Origin: Alteromonas lipotrueae
GTDB lineage: Bacteria > Pseudomonadota > Gammaproteobacteria > Enterobacterales > Alteromonadaceae
Assembly (NCBI RefSeq): GCF_019249215.1
Contig: NZ_JAESDI010000002.1
Location: 62,001-126,000 of the forward strand
Length of the DNA stretch: 64,000 nucleotides
Reading direction: 5' to 3'
Each line of letters opens with the position of its first letter. Position 1 is the first letter of the stretch. The position numbers and the translations under genes are program-made. Of this stretch, positions 9,595 to 18,393 are shown piece by piece. Below the pieces are notes generated by a model, which searched no databases, had not been told where the DNA came from, and saw only the letters and a program-made list of their open reading frames with translations.

Positions 9595-10287
9595 TTAGGC
9601 GTTATTGGTTCTGCGAGCGGCTTGGCATTGAGAAATAAGCGCAGCAAATTCTTCTGGAGTTCTATCTATGTCAGAGGTGGCAATAAACACGTCATAACCT
9701 AGGCGCTTGCGAAGCTCTGCCATACGGTTTGCCAACATGGCTTTTACCCCAGTGAGTACCGTGCCATTGTTTAACGTAAAATGATTGTCATCGAACATAG
9801 ACTCTTCGTAGCAACTTCCCGTTGCACACCCTTCATTGGTGTTATGCAGCAACAAAGGCCGCTGCTCCATAAGCAAATGAGTGGCCAAACGTGGCGATAT
9901 ACTGGTTAGAAACTCGGTATAGTCTTTTAATTTAAAACCCACGGTTTCAAGCCCTACATGCTCTAATCCTTGTCGTACTCTGGGGCAGTCTGCCCGCTGT
10001 AAGTTTTCCCAATGTATCCGCCAGCTGCCTAAACGGTGGCGATAGGTAATTACCTCTGTGGTCATTTCTAGGCTGAATTCAGGCTCTCTAATTTTGAAGT
10101 AGCCCACCAGCAAGGTAACTAATGCGGCGCTGGTGATAAGAATACCTGCAAGGAAAAGCCAATCAGGGAGCAATACAAACCAAAGCGCAGCAAACACCAA
10201 CCCTGCGCAACCAATAACAATACTGGTTATACCGTTACTTTTTGACGCGGCTCGAATAAGAATAGGTTCAGGGTTATTGCCAGACAT
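9595..10287 (-). CDS. DUF2982-like membrane protein, function unknown
   Basis: The protein is 230 residues when started at the ATG at 10287; a TTG at 10299 would add four residues. Two hydrophobic helices lie near the N-terminus (about 20-65) and the rest is a soluble cytoplasmic-type domain. The protein looks like the DUF2982 family of Alteromonadales and Vibrionales, which I assign from memory with moderate certainty. No enzymatic motif was found. The preferred ATG lies inside the end of the 47-codon gene upstream and has no clear ribosome binding site, which suggests translational coupling. Its stop region is close to the convergent kinase gene. Confidence 0.65.
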   Translation of the reverse strand: MSGNNPEPILIRAASKSNGITSIVIGCAGLVFAALWFVLLPDWLFLAGILITSAALVTLLVGYFKIREPEFSLEMTTEVITYRHRLGSWRIHWENLQRADCPRVRQGLEHVGLETVGFKLKDYTEFLTSISPRLATHLLMEQRPLLLHNTNEGCATGSCYEESMFDDNHFTLNNGTVLTGVKAMLANRMAELRKRLGYDVFIATSDIDRTPEEFAALISQCQAARRTNNA

Positions 10288-10417
10288 ACAGGTACACAAC
10301 CAACATAATTAAGGCCCACAGCACATAAAGTCGAATACGCTGGCAGACGGCACAGTCTGTTTTCCACCAGCTAAAATGGCGTGTTGGCGCATTTCGTTTG
10401 TTCTGACTTTTACGCAT
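10274..10417 (-). CDS. Small 47-residue CxxC single-pass membrane protein
   Basis: An ATG at 10417 opens a 47-codon frame ending with TAA at 10274-10276. The product starts MRKSQNKRNAPTRHFSWW, has a Cys pair (DCAVCQRIRL, Cys22 and Cys25), and then one hydrophobic helix to the C-terminus (about 31-46). The basic N-terminus suggests N-in topology. It overlaps the start of the DUF2982-like gene by 14 bases, a typical arrangement for a coupled pair. No strong ribosome binding site precedes it, and an inverted repeat abuts its start codon. The rich Trp/Cys/Arg composition and the overlap argue for a real gene, but no homologue is known to me. Confidence 0.55.
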   Translation of the reverse strand: MRKSQNKRNAPTRHFSWWKTDCAVCQRIRLYVLWALIMLVVYLYVWQ

Positions 10418-10460
10418 AAACAGGCAAACAGATTAATAATAAATACAGTTTACCTGTTTA
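10417..10460. repeat. 13-bp imperfect inverted repeat upstream of the small CxxC gene
   Basis: TAAACAGGCAAAC at 10417-10429 is the complement of GTTTACCTGTTTA at 10448-10460 with one mismatch and an 18-base spacer. There is no T-run, so it looks more like an operator or mRNA structure than a terminator. It touches the start codon of the 47-codon gene and lies just past the end of the RND gene. Confidence 0.5.
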
Positions 10461-10472
10461 TACCTCGTGTTG

Positions 10473-13400
10473 TTAGGCCAGATGTCGATAGCGGTAGCGC
10501 TGAAATGCTGCCACCAGTGTGGGGGTGAACACTAACGACAATATGACAGAAAAGCCTACGCCACCGGCCAGCACGACAGCAAGAGGCGGCCAAAAGCTCC
10601 CTTCACTGAAGAGCAACAACGGGATTAATCCACCAACCGTGGTAAAGGTTGTGGAAAGAATGTGTCGACTACAGCCCATGGTTTCTTGCACGATAGCAGC
10701 GATATTCCCGTGTTTAGCCTGCGCGTTTGCATTTATCGCCGCAATAACCACGATGGAGCCATTTATCGCAACCCCGATTAACCCTGCCGATCCTAACAAG
10801 GGGTTAAAGCCTATCGGTAAGCCCGACAACCATAAACTAAACATACCGAGCCCTACTGACAGTATCGCTACCAATACAATCACACCAGCCATACGCAAAC
10901 TGGTAAAGGTTAGAATTAAAGTAGTTAGCATGAGTACAAGGAGCACCGGCGCGTAAGTCCCTAGCTGCCCCATTGCTCGCTGCTGTTCATCTGCGTCACC
11001 TGCAATATGAATACGATACCCTTCTGGCAACGCTAAGTTTTCATTTAGCTTCTGCCTTAGCGTATTACTGGCATCAACAGCGGGGACATTCGGCAAAAGG
11101 TAAGCCTGAATACGATTGACCCGTTCCCCATCTTGTCGAGTAATGCTGCTGATAGACGGTGCTAGTGTTAACGAAGCCACTGCACCTAACGACGACCAGT
11201 TTATAGCGCTATTTACCGAACTGTCCGCAGCCACCGGAATGGGCATGGAATTAATACCCGCCACATCTTGTCGGAAGCTATTTGACAATCTAACCCGCAC
11301 AGGAATTTCTTCTGTGCTTTCCAAAACCGAACCACCAGCAAGCCCTGAGAAGTTAATTTGCATCTGACTAGCTAAGTCGGAAAGGCTCAGGCCAAGGTAA
11401 GATAATGTATCGCTTGAGGCATCAACATTAAGTTCTGGTTCACCCATGGTGATACTGGCTGTTGATTGGGAAATACCAGGGACATCTGACATTAAAAATC
11501 GAACTTGCTGTCCTAATTCATTCAATATGTCTAAATCGGGCCCAAATATTTCTACTTCTACCGGCGCAGCAATAGGCGGACCTTGTCCAAATGCGCGCAC
11601 CACAATTTGAACTTCAGGGAAGGTATCATCAAGATGATGTTGCAAACGACTAATTAGTGTGGCCGCCTCTTCTACCGTATTTGTCGTAACTACTGCATTA
11701 GAAAAGTTGGGTAAATTATCGCGCGTCATGATTTGGTTGTAATACACTGAAGGGGCAGAACCTCCTACCAACCATGTTACCTGCTTCACCCCTTCGCTTT
11801 CGCGAATAACACTGTCAACTTTGTGGGTGTAAGCGAGTGTGTTGCCTATGCTACTGCCCTCTTTTGTCCACATATAAACTTCGAACTGATCTCTATCGGC
11901 GCTGGGGAAAAATACGTTAGCCAACGTGCCTGAGAGTACAAAACCAGAGATACAAAACACAAGAACTAGGGGCAAGACTAAAAGGGGCCGAGCAATCCAC
12001 CCGGCTAAGTGTTCGCGAAACGCTTGGCTTAATTTAGGGGCTTGTAACCCCACTTGCCACCAATGTTTATTCGCCATATTTTCAGCTTGTTCACCTTTAG
12101 GGAGAAAGCGAGCGGCCAATGCCGCTATTACTGTCAACGATATGAACAACGAGCCGATCAATGCCATCACCACGCTTATAGCAATAGGCCCAACAAAATC
12201 ACCAATATTGCCGTTTAGCAGGAAAATAGGCATGAAGCCCAATATGGTGGTAAGTGTAGAGGCCAGCAAAGGCGCAAAAAGGTGAGAAACACTTTTGGCC
12301 ATCGCGCCAACCCGAGTGGCGGATGGGTCTTGTAAGTTAATCCGAATTTCATCGGTAATAACAATGGCGTTATCGATTAACAGTCCAATAGCGATGATCA
12401 TGCCGAAGATGGACATTTGGTGAATTTGTTCGTTATAAAAGTTAAGAGAGAACAACGCAAAAGACGCACACAACGGAAGCGCCAACCCCACTATCCACGA
12501 TGCTTTAAACCCCATGAAGAGCAATATAACTAACATGACTACCGCACAACCCATTAATAGATTGCCCGACAGTTCGGCTAAGCGATTGCTGGTATATTTA
12601 TTTTGCTCAAAAGCGATATCAGCTGTTACCGTGCCTTTAAATTCCTGATTAAAGCTATCAACGACGCTTAGCGCATCGTGAGTCCATACATCTGCACGTA
12701 GCGAGGTTTGCATACGGGCAGCAACGAAGATAACTTCTTCTCCGTCAAGCACACCGATGTCAGAACGTGGCGTCACATACCCACGGGATACCGTTGCAAT
12801 GTCTTCTACCCGTAAGTAACGACCATCTTGATTCACCAGCGGGATAGCAGAAACCATTGCCACCCCGTCTAACCCTTTCGCCACAGTGAAGCGTAAATTT
12901 GTGCTTTCAGTGTCCAGCACTCCCGCAGGAAGTTTAGGATCGGCATGACTAATAATACTGCTTACTTGCCCGAGGTTTAGGCCGGTTGCCGCGAGTTTAT
13001 CAGGGGAGATACTTACGCTAATTTCTTCTTCGGGTGCGCCATAAATACGCACTAACTCGGTACCATGTACATTACGAAGTCTATCGGTAAGCTCTTCCGC
13101 TAACCGACCCGTAAGGGTAAGTGATGTGGTATCAGGGTGAGACGCTTTTAATGCTAATAATAATGTAAATGCAGTGGCCCCTCGCTTTTCATCAAAAATA
13201 GGCGAACCCGCGCCTTCTGGGAAACCTACTGATGCTTCGCCTATAGCGTCTCGTATTTCACTGAATAACTGTTCGTTACTGCTGCCATCAATCCAATCCT
13301 GCGTTTCAATATTAATGACTGAAATACCAGCTCTTGAGGTAGATTTGACTTCTTTTATTTCAAAGATTTCTCGTAGCTTGTCTTCTAATACATCACTGAC

Positions 13401-13619
13401 TAGGGCTTCCACCCTTTCTGCCGAAGCCCCCGGGTACGACGTGATCACAAGGGCATTTCGGGTATCAATTCTAGGGTCTTCTAAGCGCGGTAAGTTACCT
13501 AGCGCAGACATGCCTGCGACAAGTAATATCACTAAGCTTAAAACGAGTAAGTGAGGCCGTCGGTAGAATAAGGTATACCATGGGTATTTTTTATCGGTAT
13601 CAAATAGCATAGGGTTCAT
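10473..13619 (-). CDS. RND family efflux transporter, inner-membrane permease
   Basis: At 1048 residues this is full length for an AcrB/MexB-superfamily proton-driven pump. It shows the N-terminal helix after a short cytoplasmic start and two large periplasmic loops. The TM4 segment reads GLLIDNAIVITDEI, with an acidic proton-relay residue (one Asp where AcrB has two). Twelve transmembrane helices are expected. The ATG overlaps the stop of the adaptor gene upstream (ATGA), so the pair is translated together. No outer-membrane channel gene is linked, so it probably uses a TolC encoded elsewhere. The sequence resembles multidrug rather than CusA-type metal pumps, but the substrate cannot be read from it. 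Confidence 0.93.
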   Translation of the reverse strand: MNPMLFDTDKKYPWYTLFYRRPHLLVLSLVILLVAGMSALGNLPRLEDPRIDTRNALVITSYPGASAERVEALVSDVLEDKLREIFEIKEVKSTSRAGISVINIETQDWIDGSSNEQLFSEIRDAIGEASVGFPEGAGSPIFDEKRGATAFTLLLALKASHPDTTSLTLTGRLAEELTDRLRNVHGTELVRIYGAPEEEISVSISPDKLAATGLNLGQVSSIISHADPKLPAGVLDTESTNLRFTVAKGLDGVAMVSAIPLVNQDGRYLRVEDIATVSRGYVTPRSDIGVLDGEEVIFVAARMQTSLRADVWTHDALSVVDSFNQEFKGTVTADIAFEQNKYTSNRLAELSGNLLMGCAVVMLVILLFMGFKASWIVGLALPLCASFALFSLNFYNEQIHQMSIFGMIIAIGLLIDNAIVITDEIRINLQDPSATRVGAMAKSVSHLFAPLLASTLTTILGFMPIFLLNGNIGDFVGPIAISVVMALIGSLFISLTVIAALAARFLPKGEQAENMANKHWWQVGLQAPKLSQAFREHLAGWIARPLLVLPLVLVFCISGFVLSGTLANVFFPSADRDQFEVYMWTKEGSSIGNTLAYTHKVDSVIRESEGVKQVTWLVGGSAPSVYYNQIMTRDNLPNFSNAVVTTNTVEEAATLISRLQHHLDDTFPEVQIVVRAFGQGPPIAAPVEVEIFGPDLDILNELGQQVRFLMSDVPGISQSTASITMGEPELNVDASSDTLSYLGLSLSDLASQMQINFSGLAGGSVLESTEEIPVRVRLSNSFRQDVAGINSMPIPVAADSSVNSAINWSSLGAVASLTLAPSISSITRQDGERVNRIQAYLLPNVPAVDASNTLRQKLNENLALPEGYRIHIAGDADEQQRAMGQLGTYAPVLLVLMLTTLILTFTSLRMAGVIVLVAILSVGLGMFSLWLSGLPIGFNPLLGSAGLIGVAINGSIVVIAAINANAQAKHGNIAAIVQETMGCSRHILSTTFTTVGGLIPLLLFSEGSFWPPLAVVLAGGVGFSVILSLVFTPTLVAAFQRYRYRHLA

Positions 13620-14770
13620 CGCGTTGCTCCATCAGCGCTATTCAAATCACCCTCGCTCAATTTAACCGCTTGCCCTGGCGACAGCTTATGCGTACCACTT
13701 AATACTAAGCGGTCGCCTTCACTTAATGCGCCGCGTACAAAGGCACGCTCACCGTCAGTATAAATAACTTCAACGGTTCTGCTTTCAAGGGTAAGCGTCT
13801 CTTGTTCTGTCACCACGAATACTCGCCATAGCCCTCGTAAACCATTGCTAAGCGCACTTGCAGGTATCCAACTGCCGTTGCTATCGCCGTGACGCTGCCC
13901 CACCAAGGTGGCAAGATCGCCCGGTCTTAAGCCAGCATTACTCGATAAATTAACCAGGATATCAACAGTACGGGTTTGTCTGTTGCGTACAGGGGAAAGC
14001 TGGCTCACCGTTGCTTCAATATTTAACGCATCAACATTAAGGGCTACCTCTTCACCTACACGAAATAATGAGACCATATCCGCAGGCACCGCAAAGCGAG
14101 CTTGTAAGGGAGCATCGCTGGTAAGACTGAGCAACGCTGCACCTGCCGCAACAACACTACCTTCATCAAAGTAACGCGCACTGATTGTGCCTGAAAAAGG
14201 CGCGAGCAATTTTGTCTTAGTTCGTTCTACATCTAGACTTTCAATGCTTGCTTCAATCTCTTTAACCTGTGCACTAGCTGCAGCCGTATTAGCGTTGACT
14301 TCATCTAAACGTTGCGACGATTCTAGTTTTTTCTCTACCAGCACAGTCACCCGTTTTTCACTGAGCTCTGCCAACGTTAAATCTGCACGGGTACGTTCTA
14401 ACGTCGCGTTTAATTCAACAAGGCGGGCAGACAATCTGTCACTGTCTAGCTTGGCGAGTACATCTCCTTTTTGAACTGTATCTCCCTCGTCTGCGAAAAT
14501 AGCTATGACTTGGCCACTGGTATCAAAAGACACATCAGCCGCTTTGGGAGATTCGATCAATCCATAAATTTTTACCGGCATTTCAAAGCCGCTTTGTAGC
14601 GTGACTCGCGTAGTTGAAACCGCAGTTGGTGGATGCTCGGCAAATTTTTGTGTCGCGCCATTAAGCCCGGCAGCAAACAGCAGAAGCGTTAATCCAACAA
14701 CGAAGATAGCGATAGCAGCATACAATGCTGCCGATGCCCCTTTTCCTTGTTCAGTAGACTCGGTTGTCAT
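13616..14770 (-). CDS. RND efflux periplasmic adaptor (membrane fusion protein)
   Basis: The 384-residue protein has one N-terminal transmembrane helix (about 12-35). It then shows the adaptor pattern: a lipoyl-like half (VSFDTSGQVIAIFADEGDTV, then KGDVLAKLDSDRL), an alpha-helical hairpin (about 110-185), the second lipoyl half (LLAPFSGTIS) and beta-barrel domains. It bridges the RND permease and an outer-membrane channel. It has a good ribosome binding site (AAGGA, 7 bases before the ATG) and is first in the operon with the permease. The divergent TetR gene and the palindrome between them point to local repression. Confidence 0.93.
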   Translation of the reverse strand: MTTESTEQGKGASAALYAAIAIFVVGLTLLLFAAGLNGATQKFAEHPPTAVSTTRVTLQSGFEMPVKIYGLIESPKAADVSFDTSGQVIAIFADEGDTVQKGDVLAKLDSDRLSARLVELNATLERTRADLTLAELSEKRVTVLVEKKLESSQRLDEVNANTAAASAQVKEIEASIESLDVERTKTKLLAPFSGTISARYFDEGSVVAAGAALLSLTSDAPLQARFAVPADMVSLFRVGEEVALNVDALNIEATVSQLSPVRNRQTRTVDILVNLSSNAGLRPGDLATLVGQRHGDSNGSWIPASALSNGLRGLWRVFVVTEQETLTLESRTVEVIYTDGERAFVRGALSEGDRLVLSGTHKLSPGQAVKLSEGDLNSADGATR

Positions 14771-14838
14771 TTCAATTTCCTTGCTTCTGCAGGCTCATAC
14801 GCCTAGGCATATTTGGTATACTAATTTTACTATGCTAG

Positions 14839-14844
14839 ATTATA
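14839..14844 (-). promoter_or_regulatory. Predicted -10 box of the RND operon
   Basis: The minus strand reads TATAAT at 14844-14839. The TetR-type palindrome begins 4 bases upstream of it, so a bound repressor would cover the spacer and -35 region. Confidence 0.5.
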
Positions 14845-14847
14845 AAT

Positions 14848-14862
14848 ACTAGACCGTCTAGT
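14848..14862. promoter_or_regulatory. Predicted TetR-family operator
   Basis: ACTAGACCGTCTAGT is a perfect inverted repeat (7-bp arms around one central base). It lies between the divergent adaptor gene (start 14770) and tetR-type gene (start 14891). Size, symmetry and position fit a TetR-family operator controlling both directions. Confidence 0.7.
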
Positions 14863-14890
14863 TTGATATTAAATTTTAAGTGAGATTCCA

Positions 14891-15547
14891 TTGTCTGAAC
14901 AAAAAAACAAACGACAAGGCCGCCCCAAAAGCGAAGAAAAACATAATCTTATTCTTCATTCTGCGTCGTGTTTATTTATCGATAATGGTTTCGCTAATAC
15001 CTCAATGGATAATATTGCTAAGGCATCGGGGGTATCAAAACAAACGGTTTACTCTCATTTCGACAATAAAGATGCCTTGTTTAAGGCCGCTATTACGAAG
15101 AAATGCCAATCTTATCAACTAGACACCAACCAATTGATGCAAGGCACTAGTGCTAACCTTCCGCTAAACCATTATTTAAAGCAGGTAGGTACGCAGTTCA
15201 TCAGGTTAATACAAGATCCTGAGGCGGTTGCTGTTTTCAGGTTGGTCATTGGCGAAGCACAAAGCACCCCTCATGTGGCAAAACTATTTTATGATGCTGG
15301 ACCTGGAGCATCGATAGAAGCCTTCTCTGAGGTGTTTTTCTTTTATGGCAAAGGTGCGCTAACGAAAGCTAACAGTGTGCAGTTGGCCATAGACTTTTGC
15401 TCGTTGTTACAAAGTGACTTTCACAACAAATTGCTGTGCGGTGTTCAAGAGGCAATGCTTGATAAAGCAATTAGCGCTCACGTAGAAATTGCTGTCGAGA
15501 AAACCTTACTGCTATTTAACACTTATTGTACAAATAAAGACGAATAA
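14891..15547 (+). CDS. TetR/AcrR family transcriptional regulator
   Basis: The 218-residue protein uses a TTG start preceded by AAGTGAGA. After a basic tail (KNKRQGRPKSEEK) comes the TetR helix-turn-helix (SMDNIAKASGVSKQTVYSHFDNKDALF, about residues 38-65). The C-terminal ligand-binding region (LVIGEAQSTPHVAKLFYDAGP) resembles the AefR-like class. Placed head to head with the RND operon and next to a perfect palindrome, it is most likely the local repressor, released by a pump substrate. The ligand is unknown. Confidence 0.9.
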   Translation: MSEQKNKRQGRPKSEEKHNLILHSASCLFIDNGFANTSMDNIAKASGVSKQTVYSHFDNKDALFKAAITKKCQSYQLDTNQLMQGTSANLPLNHYLKQVGTQFIRLIQDPEAVAVFRLVIGEAQSTPHVAKLFYDAGPGASIEAFSEVFFFYGKGALTKANSVQLAIDFCSLLQSDFHNKLLCGVQEAMLDKAISAHVEIAVEKTLLLFNTYCTNKDE

Positions 15548-15632
15548 CTCACCATCGCGACGGCGACGAAGGATTACTTATTTCCTCGTTTGTTATACAC
15601 TACAGCCGTTTTCGTTGATGATTGAGTGATAC

Positions 15633-16664
15633 ATGTCTGACTTTACCGGTAACCACATTCTTTCGGTTAATCAATTCGATCGCGAGGCTATTGAGAAGGT
15701 ATTCTCAGTTGCAGATTCTATGCAGCCTTATGCGAAACGCCAAAAGCGCACTACTGTGCTTGAAGGCGCCATCCTTGGTAATTTATTTTTCGAACCTAGC
15801 ACCCGGACTCGCGTCAGTTTCGGCACCGCGTTTAACCTTTTAGGTGGTGAAGTGCGTGAAACCACCGGCATGGCCAGTTCAGCCTTAGCGAAAGGCGAAT
15901 CACTTTATGATACCGCCCGTGTACTGAGCGGTTACTCAGATATTATTGCCATGCGTCACCCTGCTGCGGGATCGGTAGCCGAGTTTGCAGAAGGCAGTCG
16001 TGTTCCAGTGATTAACGGTGGTGACGGTGCTAATGAACACCCCACTCAAGCCTTACTCGATTTATTTACCATTAAACGTGAATTGGAATACCATGGCCAT
16101 GGTATTGATGGTTTGCATATCGCAATGATTGGCGACCTTCGTTACGGTAGAACCGTACATTCGTTGTCTCGCCTTTTATGCTTATTCAAAAATGTGCGCT
16201 TCACGCTAATATCGCCTAAAGAGTTAGCCATGCCACAACCGATTATCGATGCCATTGAAAACGCGGGGCATCAGCTCAACATTACTGAAACATTTGAAGG
16301 CAGTTTAGATGCCGACATTTGTTATCAAACCCGTATTCAGGAAGAGCGTTTTCCTTCTCAAGAAGAAGCCAATAAATACCGTGGGAAGTTCCGTTTAAAC
16401 CACTCTATTTATACTCGCCATTTTCAGTCCAAAACTGTCATTATGCATCCACTTCCTCGAGATTCTCGTATAGAGGCTAACGAGCTAGATAACGACCTAA
16501 ATTTAAATCCAAACCTTGCCATATTCAGACAAACCGACAACGGCGTTCTCGTACGCATGGCGTTATTTGCGCTTACGTTAGGCGTTGAAGAGTTATTGAC
16601 TAAATATGAACGTGAAGTGGTATGGTTCAGCAACAAGAGCAATGAATTACATGCAAAAATCTGA
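15633..16664 (+). CDS. pyrB: Aspartate carbamoyltransferase catalytic subunit
   Basis: The 343-residue enzyme joins carbamoyl phosphate and aspartate in the first committed step of pyrimidine synthesis. The carbamoyl-phosphate loop [16 protein letters not shown], the SALAKGES loop, the MRHPAAGS and [11 protein letters not shown] segments and the aspartate-side [10 protein letters not shown] are all present. It is about 30 residues longer than E. coli PyrB (310), with a C-terminal extension ([20 protein letters not shown]). pyrI, the regulatory subunit gene, does not follow; instead hemL begins inside the last codons. Confidence 0.96.
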   Translation: MSDFTGNHILSVNQFDREAIEKVFSVADSMQPYAKRQKRTTVLEGAILGNLFFEPSTRTRVSFGTAFNLLGGEVRETTGMASSALAKGESLYDTARVLSGYSDIIAMRHPAAGSVAEFAEGSRVPVINGGDGANEHPTQALLDLFTIKRELEYHGHGIDGLHIAMIGDLRYGRTVHSLSRLLCLFKNVRFTLISPKELAMPQPIIDAIENAGHQLNITETFEGSLDADICYQTRIQEERFPSQEEANKYRGKFRLNHSIYTRHFQSKTVIMHPLPRDSRIEANELDNDLNLNPNLAIFRQTDNGVLVRMALFALTLGVEELLTKYEREVVWFSNKSNELHAKI

Positions 16665-17934
16665 AGTCCTTTTTACCCGCGCCCAAAAAACCATTCCTGG
16701 CGGTGTTAATTCACCCGTTCGCGCTTTTAAAGCCGTTGGCGGAACACCTCGTTTTATTACCAAAGCTGATGGCCCTTACATGTGGGACGCCGATGGTAAA
16801 CAGTATATCGATTACGTGCAATCGTGGGGCCCCATGGTATTGGGTCATAATAATCCACAAATTCGTCAAGCAGTCATCGATGCCTCTGAATTCGGTCTTT
16901 CATTCGGTGCACCTACCGAAGCTGAAATCATTATGGCTGAAACGGTAAGTAAATTGGTGCCGTCAATGGAAATGGTACGCATGGTAAATTCAGGCACTGA
17001 AGCCACCATGTCCGCTATTCGTTTATCTCGCGGCTACACGGGTCGCAATAAAATCGTTAAATTTGAAGGCTGTTACCACGGACACGCCGACTCGTTGCTA
17101 GTAAAAGCGGGGTCAGGGGCATTGACCATGGGCGTGCCGAGCTCTCCAGGGGTACCCGCTAACGTGGCTGAGCACACGCTTACCGTCGAATATAACAATA
17201 TCGATAGTGTAAAAGAGGTGTTTAACGCTCACGGAAACGACATTGCCTGTATAATTGTTGAGCCAGTTGCTGGCAATATGAACTGCATTCCCCCTGTCGA
17301 GGGCTTTTTAGAAGGTCTTCGCGATGTGTGTGATGAATACGGAAGCCTTCTGATTTTTGACGAAGTGATGACAGGTTTTCGGGTATCGCGGGGCGGCGCT
17401 CAAGAGCGTTATGGCATAAAACCAGACCTAACTTGCTTAGGAAAGGTGATTGGCGGCGGAATGCCAGTAGGCTGTTTTGGTGGTAGAAGAGATATCCTAA
17501 CCCATATTGCTCCTACAGGTCCCGTTTACCAAGCCGGTACGCTTTCTGGTAACCCAGTGGCGATGGCAGCAGGTTTAGCGGCCATGCAGCAGATTCAAGA
17601 AGAAGGCCTTTACGAAGGCATCTTTGAAAATACTCAAGCACTTGCTGATGGTATGCAAGCACTTGCCAATAAGCATGGTATTAAACTAAGTACTAATGTT
17701 GCCGGTAGTATGTTTGGCATATTCTTTACAGACATTGAGCGCGTTACGAATTATCAGCAGGCGATTAACTGCAATACTGAGCAGTTTAATAAGTTTTATC
17801 ACGGCATGCTGGAGCAAGGTGTTTACCTGGCACCGGCCTCATACGAAGCTGGATTTGTATCGAAAGCGCATGATAAAGACATCATTGCTAAAACATTAGA
17901 AGCGGCTGACAAGGTGTTTGCAACGCTCAAATAA
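16651..17934 (+). CDS. hemL: Glutamate-1-semialdehyde 2,1-aminomutase
   Basis: This PLP enzyme converts glutamate-1-semialdehyde to 5-aminolevulinate in tetrapyrrole synthesis. The start at 16651 ([18 protein letters not shown]) aligns with the family's usual N-terminus and places the PLP lysine at Lys265 ([13 protein letters not shown]), the same number as in E. coli. Upstream in-frame starts at 16606 and 16642 are less likely. [10 protein letters not shown] and the [15 protein letters not shown] loop are intact. The length is 427 residues. The gene overlaps the end of pyrB by 14 bases, so the two may share a transcript although their pathways are unrelated. Confidence 0.95.
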   Translation: MQKSEVLFTRAQKTIPGGVNSPVRAFKAVGGTPRFITKADGPYMWDADGKQYIDYVQSWGPMVLGHNNPQIRQAVIDASEFGLSFGAPTEAEIIMAETVSKLVPSMEMVRMVNSGTEATMSAIRLSRGYTGRNKIVKFEGCYHGHADSLLVKAGSGALTMGVPSSPGVPANVAEHTLTVEYNNIDSVKEVFNAHGNDIACIIVEPVAGNMNCIPPVEGFLEGLRDVCDEYGSLLIFDEVMTGFRVSRGGAQERYGIKPDLTCLGKVIGGGMPVGCFGGRRDILTHIAPTGPVYQAGTLSGNPVAMAAGLAAMQQIQEEGLYEGIFENTQALADGMQALANKHGIKLSTNVAGSMFGIFFTDIERVTNYQQAINCNTEQFNKFYHGMLEQGVYLAPASYEAGFVSKAHDKDIIAKTLEAADKVFATLK

Positions 17935-18393
17935 CATCAATGTATAGGTAATTTTGTCGACAACGGATTGGTTACTACTAAGTGTTTAGTTTTTTGCCTA
18001 CCGTGTTGTCGTTACCGCTGTGCTGGTGAGGTGTCGTCAGCACAGACTTGCCTATCGGCAACGACTTAACGCCAAGTCAAAATCTTACCCCTCTGACGAC
18101 CCGCACAATCAACACATTGATAATGAAGCGTTAAGTTATCTCAAGCCGTTCAAAAGTTCGTCCGCCAACAGTTTATTGACCATATTACTAAAACCGGTTC
18201 AGGCCACATTGAGCTTGGTTATGCCATGGTGGTGGTATTTGATCACCCTGATGTTAACCTCACAAGATAAAGCGATTGACGTTGGGATGGCGTTACGCGA
18301 AGCATCACATCGATGGGTGTCTTATATATCAAAACATGCTGCTGCCAGATGACTGGGATGGCGCCTTAACTATTCAGTATAGCCTCACCGACG
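17935..18393. other. 459-base stretch without a confident gene
   Basis: A 110-codon open frame (18020-18352, plus) exists but its product is unlike any family I know. Another plus frame is open from about 18128 to 18269 and reads more like protein (QKFVRQQFIDHITKTGSGHI, then ELGYAMVVVFDHPDVNLTR) before a stop. This could be the remnant of a decayed gene. No RNA gene or clean terminator was seen. Confidence 0.35.

Noticed and set aside
9580..9600. GCCTAA/TTAGGC hairpin at the end of the hybrid kinase gene
   Set aside because: The stem is only 6 bp with a 9-base loop and no T-run, so it was not called a terminator.
18020..18352. 110-codon open frame
   Set aside because: No ribosome binding site, no family resemblance, and a competing frame in the same place looks more protein-like; not listed as a gene.
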